A stretch of DNA of 59,476 nt from an uncultured Alistipes sp. (GTDB lineage Bacteria; Bacteroidota; Bacteroidia; Bacteroidales; Rikenellaceae): contig CALURC010000009.1 in NCBI GenBank assembly GCA_944323075.1, forward strand, positions 1 through 59,476, read 5' to 3'. A model generated the notes under the pieces. It was not told the DNA's origin and searched no databases. It saw nothing but the letters and a program-made list of their open reading frames with translations. Positions 54,189-59,476 of this stretch are shown here, in pieces. The position numbers and the translations under genes are program-made. The number at the start of each line of letters is the position of its first letter. Positions within the stretch are counted from its first letter, which is position 1.

Positions 54189-54626
54189 ATGAAAAGAAAA
54201 CAGATGATTTTTGTGGCAGCTTTGGCTGCGGTTGTAGTTGCATGCTGTCCATGCCGTAAAGGAGCCAGTACGGGAAATAAACCTCTGACTGAAACGACCT
54301 GGAGTGTGGTAGAGTGGGGAGGAGAACCGTTCGATGCAAAAGGAAATTACACTTTGGTTCTTTTTGACGAAGGCGATCGTTTCGGTGGACGTGGTGATTG
54401 TAACTCTATCATGGGAACTTATAAATTATCCGGGAAAAACAAGCTTGAGTTGAGTGCGGTTGCTTCGACGCGGGCTTTCTGTCCCAACCAGAATCAGGAG
54501 GATCAGTATATTCAAGAGCTCGGTAAAGTCGATGCCTATCGGATTAAAGGAGACCGGTTGTCGTTGATGAGTGACGGAAAGACGATCATGGTGTTACAAG
54601 CACAGGCTTCATCTGACGCACAATAA
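54189..54626 (+). CDS. META-domain lipoprotein (HslJ-like)
   Basis: A 145-residue exported protein with a lipobox-like VVACC; residues 35-140 form the META domain (LTETTWSVVEWGGEPF, DRFGGRGDCNSIMGTYKLSG, LSAVASTRAFCPNQ). HslJ-like proteins are envelope proteins of unclear function. Fourteen bases separate it from the next gene. Confidence 0.85.
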   Translation: MKRKQMIFVAALAAVVVACCPCRKGASTGNKPLTETTWSVVEWGGEPFDAKGNYTLVLFDEGDRFGGRGDCNSIMGTYKLSGKNKLELSAVASTRAFCPNQNQEDQYIQELGKVDAYRIKGDRLSLMSDGKTIMVLQAQASSDAQ

Positions 54627-54640
54627 GAGAGAACAGATAG

Positions 54641-55495
54641 ATGATGAATGATTGTTTTCGGTCGGAACTCGAGACGATTCTCGAGGAGCCGATCGTCGGA
54701 ACACTGCCGACCTCAGGGAGGGTGCAAACCCGATCGGGTCGGCAGTTTTTCTTAAAAAGTGGTACGAGGTCAAAAACCTATCGCTGTGAAGCTGTCGGAT
54801 TAACCGAACTCGCTTCCTCGGGTGAGATAGCGACTCCGGGGGTTGTGTCGGTCGGAGACAGGTATATTCTTACCGAATATATCGCGCAACATCGCGGTGG
54901 CAGAGATTTTTTTGAAGACTTCGGACGCAGGCTGGCTTGTTTACATCGCCATTCGGCTGAATGTTTCGGCTTTCGAGAAGACAATTTTATCGGATTGTCT
55001 CCACAGATTAATACAGCAGAAGGTGCTGAATGTAAGGATTGGGCGTTGTTTTATATCAATAAAAGATTGCGTTATCAGTTCCGTCTGGCCGAACGAAACG
55101 GTTATGTATCGAGGCGTATGGCTGTGGAATTTTCCCATTTCGAGGATAAGGCTGTTAAACTATTAAATGAGGCAGAAGAACGTCCTTCTTTGATACATGG
55201 AGACTTATGGGTCGGAAATTTTCTATGTAATGCTGATGGAAAAGTCGTGCTGATCGATCCTGCGGTCTATTATGGACATCGTGAAGCCGAATTAGCCATG
55301 ACCCACCTGTTCGGAGGTTTCCCTCAGGTATTTTATGATGCCTACATGCGGGAGTATCCGCTACAGACCGGATGGCAACGGCGGGAAAACCTTTACCGCC
55401 TTTACCACCTGATGAATCATTTGAATCTCTTTGGAAGCAGCTATCTTCCAGAAGTCGAATACATCATCTCAGAATACGCTTCTACACGGATTTAG
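54641..55495 (+). CDS. Fructosamine/ketosamine-3-kinase family protein
   Basis: A 284-residue aminoglycoside-phosphotransferase-like kinase. Residues near FFLKSGTR provide the ATP lysine, LIHGDLWVGNFL the catalytic loop and VVLIDPAVYYGHREAELAMT the metal-binding loop, the exact pattern of the fructosamine kinase family. It phosphorylates Amadori products for protein deglycation or a related sugar amine. It converges on the nitroreductase gene with a 14-base gap. Confidence 0.88.
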   Translation: MMNDCFRSELETILEEPIVGTLPTSGRVQTRSGRQFFLKSGTRSKTYRCEAVGLTELASSGEIATPGVVSVGDRYILTEYIAQHRGGRDFFEDFGRRLACLHRHSAECFGFREDNFIGLSPQINTAEGAECKDWALFYINKRLRYQFRLAERNGYVSRRMAVEFSHFEDKAVKLLNEAEERPSLIHGDLWVGNFLCNADGKVVLIDPAVYYGHREAELAMTHLFGGFPQVFYDAYMREYPLQTGWQRRENLYRLYHLMNHLNLFGSSYLPEVEYIISEYASTRI

Positions 55496-55509
55496 TCGTT
55501 CCGCTGTAT

Positions 55510-56370
55510 TTAAAGCCGAGTGACTTTTATCTCCTTACGGTCGATGTAGTTCGGATATTGGAAACGCGGCATGGCCAGTGCCATTCCGGCATGGATGTAT
55601 CGGTCTTTAAGACCCAACAGACGCGGTAACTTGTTGTGTTTATCCTGCTGGATGGCTGCACAGACGAAGCCGGTATAAAACTGACTGACACCCAATGTTT
55701 CAGCCATTAGCGATGCGTTTTGGTAGGCCAGATTGGAGTCTTGTGAACCGAACCGGCACTTGGTCGGAGTGTGGATCAGGATTACGGCAGTTGCGTTGCG
55801 TAGGATCAGGTCCTTACCTGCGTTATGGGCACGGACCAGTCGTTCAAGCGATGGTATGACTTTCTTATATAATTCTGCACGGAACGGCTTCAGCAATAGT
55901 TTTATTAATGGAAACTTTAGCATGCGGATAAGAGAAGCGAACGTTTCGACCGTGTACTTTCGAATGAGAAACAGCTTCTCTGGATCGGTGATCAATATAT
56001 ACTCTACCTCCTGAAGATTGGTCGCCGTTGGAGCACGGTGGGCCGCCTCGAGAATTTTTTGCAAATACTCTTCGGGGATCGGTTTGTTCGAAAAAGCTCG
56101 GTTGGACCGACGAATACGACAAAGTTGCATGAATTGTTCGGGCGAGGGAAGCGTCGCACGGTCTGCCGGATGGATACAATCTGCCGGGAAATCGGCATGT
56201 GTGATCGAGGCGGTAGGGCAAACGGCCACGCAATGTCCGCATGCAATACAATATTTATCTTGTATTTCGATCTGCGCCCCGGCTTTCTCTTGTGTGAAAA
56301 TTTCTGAAGGGCAGATTGTTACGCATTTCCCGCATCGAATACAACTTTCTTTGTTTATGGTAATTTCCAT
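55510..56370 (-). CDS. Ferredoxin-nitroreductase fusion
   Basis: A 286-residue protein. Two 4Fe-4S clusters are bound by cysteines 10/13/16/20 and 41/44/47/51. A nitroreductase domain follows (RIRRSNRAFSNKPIPEE, AAHRAPTATNLQEVEYILIT, and QNASLMAETLGVSQFYTGFV), which binds FMN. The fusion transfers electrons from ferredoxin-type carriers to an unknown substrate, as in many anaerobes. Its start overlaps the stop of the upstream gene by one base (TAATG). Confidence 0.92.
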   Translation of the reverse strand: MEITINKESCIRCGKCVTICPSEIFTQEKAGAQIEIQDKYCIACGHCVAVCPTASITHADFPADCIHPADRATLPSPEQFMQLCRIRRSNRAFSNKPIPEEYLQKILEAAHRAPTATNLQEVEYILITDPEKLFLIRKYTVETFASLIRMLKFPLIKLLLKPFRAELYKKVIPSLERLVRAHNAGKDLILRNATAVILIHTPTKCRFGSQDSNLAYQNASLMAETLGVSQFYTGFVCAAIQQDKHNKLPRLLGLKDRYIHAGMALAMPRFQYPNYIDRKEIKVTRL

Positions 56371-56903
56371 TATTTTGACGTATTATCGGGTTTTAAATAG
56401 AATTTCCATACACAGGCGCATGAAGGGTCGGTGATATCCGGAAAACAGCTGATGGCCTCACACTCAATTCGGTCGTCGATCGTTCGGGCAAAATAGGTGT
56501 ATTCGTTGACTCCCACAGATTTGCACGGATGGAAAGGCATTCCTTTCCGCTTGCGAGCCGACTGAACCCGGCAATCTACGACGCGAAAAGTAAGCGAGTC
56601 ACCTTCTCTTTGTGTTTCCGTTACGCGGTTGGCAAAAGCCGCAAACCGAAATTGCAGTGCCTGTTCCAGACCTTCCAGACCGGCGTGTTCCGGAAGGTCA
56701 AGCAGCTGTTTGATGCGTCGGGCCTCGGTTTCGGTGAAGTGTCTCCATACATTCCGGTCGTGTTCCATGGCTTGATCCATGCCTTGCCCTTGTTCAACCG
56801 ACTGAAACCACATGCCGTCTAACGCCAATAGATTGCGGGCGTATATCCGAACCAATTCTTCGAGCTGTTCTCTCGACAGATCTTTCAATCCTTCGATTGC
56901 CAT
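56370..56903 (-). CDS. Cysteine-rich cytoplasmic protein (DUF6125-like)
   Basis: A 177-residue protein. ATG 56903 is used; the frame is open a few codons further to a TTG. It has a helical N-terminal half (IEGLKDLSREQLEELVRIYA) and a C-terminal half with six cysteines (FRVVDCRVQSARKRKGMPFH, then CKS, ECEAISCFPD, SCACVWKFYL), resembling the iron-sulfur or heme-pocket style proteins annotated DUF6125. It is coupled to the ferredoxin-nitroreductase gene, so a redox role together with it is likely. Confidence 0.65.
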   Translation of the reverse strand: MAIEGLKDLSREQLEELVRIYARNLLALDGMWFQSVEQGQGMDQAMEHDRNVWRHFTETEARRIKQLLDLPEHAGLEGLEQALQFRFAAFANRVTETQREGDSLTFRVVDCRVQSARKRKGMPFHPCKSVGVNEYTYFARTIDDRIECEAISCFPDITDPSCACVWKFYLKPDNTSK

Positions 56904-57170
56904 ACCAATATCCGTTATCAATTTTCATGCAAAAATAATCGAATATCGGGAATGTTGTAATCTCGGATTCAAGGAGATTATAAATAACGAAAACCGGAAA
57001 TCTATTCGGAAAGAGGAGGGTAAACAGAAATTGATATGAAAGATTTACGGCTTCTGTCCGACTTGATCGTTGCTGTGTATTTGACCGGGTAGGGGTGGAT
57101 GGTGTTTGGCTTACGTTGTGTTTTTATCTATATTTACCCACTGAATCCTCTATGATAAAAACAGAAAAAC

Positions 57171-59132
57171 ATGAATAAAAAATCGATTTTTTTCCTGTTG
57201 CTCTGCATTTTGATTGCAGGAAATAAGATCTGGGGATACTCAAAAAGTAAAGCGGAGGTGAAAGTATACGAAGGTGTTCCTGCGTTATATATCAACGATA
57301 CACTTTATCCCCCTTTTGCTTACATGTCCTATTTAGGGGAGGTTCCTTATTATCGGTCGATGGCCGAATCGGGCATTCATCTCTATTGTTTTCCTGCCTA
57401 TTTGGGTGATCAGGGAATAAATTCCGCTTCGGGAATCGGTCTGTTTCGGGAACCCGTTTGGAAAGATTACAACCGATTTGATTTTTCGAGTATCCAGCAA
57501 GATCTGGAAAAGATTGTCGAGGCAGATCCTGCAGCCCGAATCATCATGCGTATCTATCTCGATCCGCCCAAATGGTGGGTGAAGAAGAATCCGAACGATG
57601 CGTGCCTCATGCCCGATGGAACTCTCTTCCGGCAATGTTTCGCGTCGGAAAAATGGAGAAAAGACACAGGAAAAGCACTCCGGAAATGTATTCATTGGTT
57701 ACAAAAATCTGTCTATGCAGAGCATATCATAGGAATTCATGTGGCGGCCGGGTCCACCGAAGAGTGGTATTATCATGTACCCCAACGCGATGATCGGAAT
57801 CCGATTCTGGTTACGGCTTTCCGTTCATGGCTCAAAGATAAATATGCTGGGCGATTATCCGACTTGCAGAGCGCATGGAAGGATAGTGCCGTCACATTCG
57901 AAACCGCTTCGATGATTGATAAGAATCGTGCAGCGGAGGATCGGTGGCTGAACCCTTCTGAAGAGCAACGAAGGCTCGATTCCTATCAGTTCCATTCCGA
58001 AATTCTGGTGGATGATATTATATACTTCTCCAAAATCGTAAAAGAGGCTACGGCGAATCAATGGCTGACAGGTGCTTTTTATGGCTACCATAACACGATT
58101 GTAGATGCCAGAATGGGACACGGGGCCTTCGGAAAGCTTCTTGAAAGCGATTATGTAGATTATCTGTCGAGTCCGAATCGGTATCATCGGGTAGTCGGAG
58201 AGGATTGGGCTCCGATGGTGGCTGTTCAGTCCGTGCTGCATCATGGGAAACTCTGGCTGGCAGAGAACGATACACGGACTTGTCTTACCACACTACTCAA
58301 AGATAAGGCTCCGGAGATTCCGCCACCGGGTCAGTATGAGACAGGTGTTTGGATCGGTCCGGAAGATATGGAGACTTCTGTAGCGCTTCTGTGGAAAAAT
58401 GCGGGCCGTATGTTGGCGCAAGGATACGGAGGATGGTGGTTCGATATGTGGGGCGGCTGGTTTGACGATCCCCGTCTGTTGGATGTAATCCGGTCAACTC
58501 AGACATTTTATTCGAGATATGTTCCGACACAATCGGATGCGATGGATGCTGAAGTGTGTGTTGTTGTAGACGAACAGCTTTGTTTTATGGATGCTACCTA
58601 CGGGGCAAAGACCGACCAACTGCTCTGGAATATGTTTGCCTTGGCCAAAACGGGGGCTCCTTATGATCACTTTTTGCGGACAGATCTTTTTTCTCTGGGA
58701 ATTGATAAATACAAAACGGTGTGGCTGATGGGATTTTTGGAGTTGACCGATCGTGAGAGAGAGCTGATCGATTCTCTTAAAAAGCAGGGGGTAACCGTTA
58801 TGTGGACCGAAGCCGATGGAACACATATCCTAACGAAGAATCAAGATCTTTTCGAAAAGGGGGTGGATTCCTATACGAACGATCGGTTGCGGTCGATTTT
58901 CCAAGATACAGGAGTTCATATTTACGATCACTCAGGAGATGTGCTATATGTCGGGCGCGACTGGATTTGTGTCCATACGACTCATGCCGGAGAAAAGAGT
59001 CTTGAATTGCCGTTTGATGCGCGAGTGGTTGATCCGGTGAGTGATGAAACTTTGTATCGTTCGACCCGAACGATCGATTTTGAAATGGATACGAATTCAA
59101 CCGTTCTTTTCCGGGTTGAACCACTTCGGTAA
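57171..59132 (+). CDS. GH42-like glycoside hydrolase (clan GH-A)
   Basis: A 653-residue exported protein (signal ending near NKIWGYS, no lipobox). It has a TIM-barrel pattern typical of beta-galactosidase family 42 relatives: PPFAYMSYLGEVPYYRSMAE, MRIYLDPPKWWVKKNP, a probable acid/base glutamate in AAGSTEEWYYH and a nucleophile in LWLAENDTRT, then YGGWWFDMWGGWFDD. A trimerisation-like domain follows at about 480-590 (VVDEQLCFMDATYG, FLELTDRERELIDSLKKQ). The substrate is unknown. The closest family assignment is by pattern only and another clan GH-A family is possible. Confidence 0.65.
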   Translation: MNKKSIFFLLLCILIAGNKIWGYSKSKAEVKVYEGVPALYINDTLYPPFAYMSYLGEVPYYRSMAESGIHLYCFPAYLGDQGINSASGIGLFREPVWKDYNRFDFSSIQQDLEKIVEADPAARIIMRIYLDPPKWWVKKNPNDACLMPDGTLFRQCFASEKWRKDTGKALRKCIHWLQKSVYAEHIIGIHVAAGSTEEWYYHVPQRDDRNPILVTAFRSWLKDKYAGRLSDLQSAWKDSAVTFETASMIDKNRAAEDRWLNPSEEQRRLDSYQFHSEILVDDIIYFSKIVKEATANQWLTGAFYGYHNTIVDARMGHGAFGKLLESDYVDYLSSPNRYHRVVGEDWAPMVAVQSVLHHGKLWLAENDTRTCLTTLLKDKAPEIPPPGQYETGVWIGPEDMETSVALLWKNAGRMLAQGYGGWWFDMWGGWFDDPRLLDVIRSTQTFYSRYVPTQSDAMDAEVCVVVDEQLCFMDATYGAKTDQLLWNMFALAKTGAPYDHFLRTDLFSLGIDKYKTVWLMGFLELTDRERELIDSLKKQGVTVMWTEADGTHILTKNQDLFEKGVDSYTNDRLRSIFQDTGVHIYDHSGDVLYVGRDWICVHTTHAGEKSLELPFDARVVDPVSDETLYRSTRTIDFEMDTNSTVLFRVEPLR

Positions 59133-59349
59133 TTTCAATTCGTTCTGGATCTAAGGCATTGAATTAAGGTGGATGGCGCATGTGCAAGAAATGACGAAAT
59201 GATCAATTGTTTGTCATTGCGATGAAAGGACAAAACATATCGATAGTAACAGGGAAAAGCTCAAAGCAAGTTGATTTAGTTATGTCTACGAAGAAAGACA
59301 AGAGTAATAAAGACCATTTGCTAAAGGAGTAATTGATGTTTAGAATGTT

Positions 59350-59385
59350 AAAAAGCAGCGGTAAAAGTTTTTACCGCTGCTTTTT
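59350..59385. terminator. Bidirectional Rho-independent terminator
   Basis: AAAAGCAGCGGTAAAA (59351-59366) pairs with the complementary arm ending in CCGCTGCTTTTT; A-run and T-run on the two sides fit termination of the GH gene and of the minus-strand gene entering from the right. Confidence 0.8.
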
Positions 59386-59412
59386 AATGTTTGGATGGTA
59401 GACTACTGTATT

Positions 59413-59476
59413 TTACTCCATGTCGTCTGCCATTTTGTCGAAATATGTAACATTGAAGAGTCGCACTTTCCGTCGC
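59413..59476 (-). CDS. C-terminal end of a minus-strand gene (partial)
   Basis: Only the last 20 codons are in the window: RRKVRLFNVTYFDKMADDME then TAA. Composition is protein-like and a terminator lies 27 bases downstream. The product cannot be named from this fragment. Confidence 0.5.
   Translation of the reverse strand, partial: RRKVRLFNVTYFDKMADDME

Noticed and set aside
1-59476. CRISPR arrays, tRNA or rRNA genes
   Set aside because: No regular repeat-spacer pattern and no tRNA- or rRNA-like sequence was seen on either strand; the only short tandem repeat is the coding one at 2727-2780.

Overview
The window is from a Bacteroidales genome. The signs are TTG/TTTG...TAnnTTTG promoters, FimA/Mfa1-type fimbrillin operons headed by DUF3575 and DUF3868 genes, a TonB-dependent receptor, a GH106 lipoprotein and Bacteroides-type tandem integrases and mobilization genes. 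A Rikenellaceae/Alistipes-like or Parabacteroides-like gut commensal is my guess; the sequence does not settle the genus.

Layout. (1) 1-9738: the C-terminal end of a relaxase-like mobilization protein, then a same-strand set that looks like defence cargo: an XRE repressor, an AlbA_2/ATPase-like regulator, a Ser/Thr kinase, and a very large DUF4011-helicase-nuclease-DUF3320 protein split by one in-frame TGA. (2) 10524-20637, minus strand: an eight-gene fimbrial operon A. It has a strong terminator and a candidate promoter whose transcript would begin with a 15-bp hairpin. Diverged non-coding repeats lie on both sides. (3) 20638-22238: gene-poor, with a likely integrase remnant. (4) 22239-25385: a GH106-like lipoprotein, followed by the C-terminal piece of a TonB-dependent receptor (25871-26786). 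(5) About 26787-49101: a 22.3-kb mobilizable integrative element. (6) 49101-50564: the N-terminal piece of the same receptor, so the element sits inside that gene. (7) 50808-59476: ordinary chromosome: Fur-family regulator and rubrerythrin, MFS exporter, RidA, META lipoprotein, fructosamine kinase-like protein, ferredoxin-nitroreductase, a cysteine-rich DUF6125-like protein and a GH42-like glycosidase.

The element carries two overlapping integrases, an excisionase-like protein, an oriT-like region, a MobC-like protein and relaxase, and no visible transfer apparatus, so it probably relies on a helper. Its cargo is a second fimbrial operon, B (36750-47506), ending in a protein of six tandem helix-turn-helix units. 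Between a third tyrosine recombinase (34835-36043) and operon B lies a 213-bp segment bounded by perfect 20-bp inverted repeats. It holds a promoter that here faces away from the fimbriae. I read this as a phase-variable promoter caught in the OFF orientation. A second, related inverted-repeat pair follows 160 bp downstream.

The points most worth pursuing are this mobile phase-variable fimbrial cassette, the receptor it disrupts, the six-unit HTH protein, and the kinase/helicase-nuclease cluster with its nonsense codon. Protein assignments come from reading translated sequence by eye; no database search was run.
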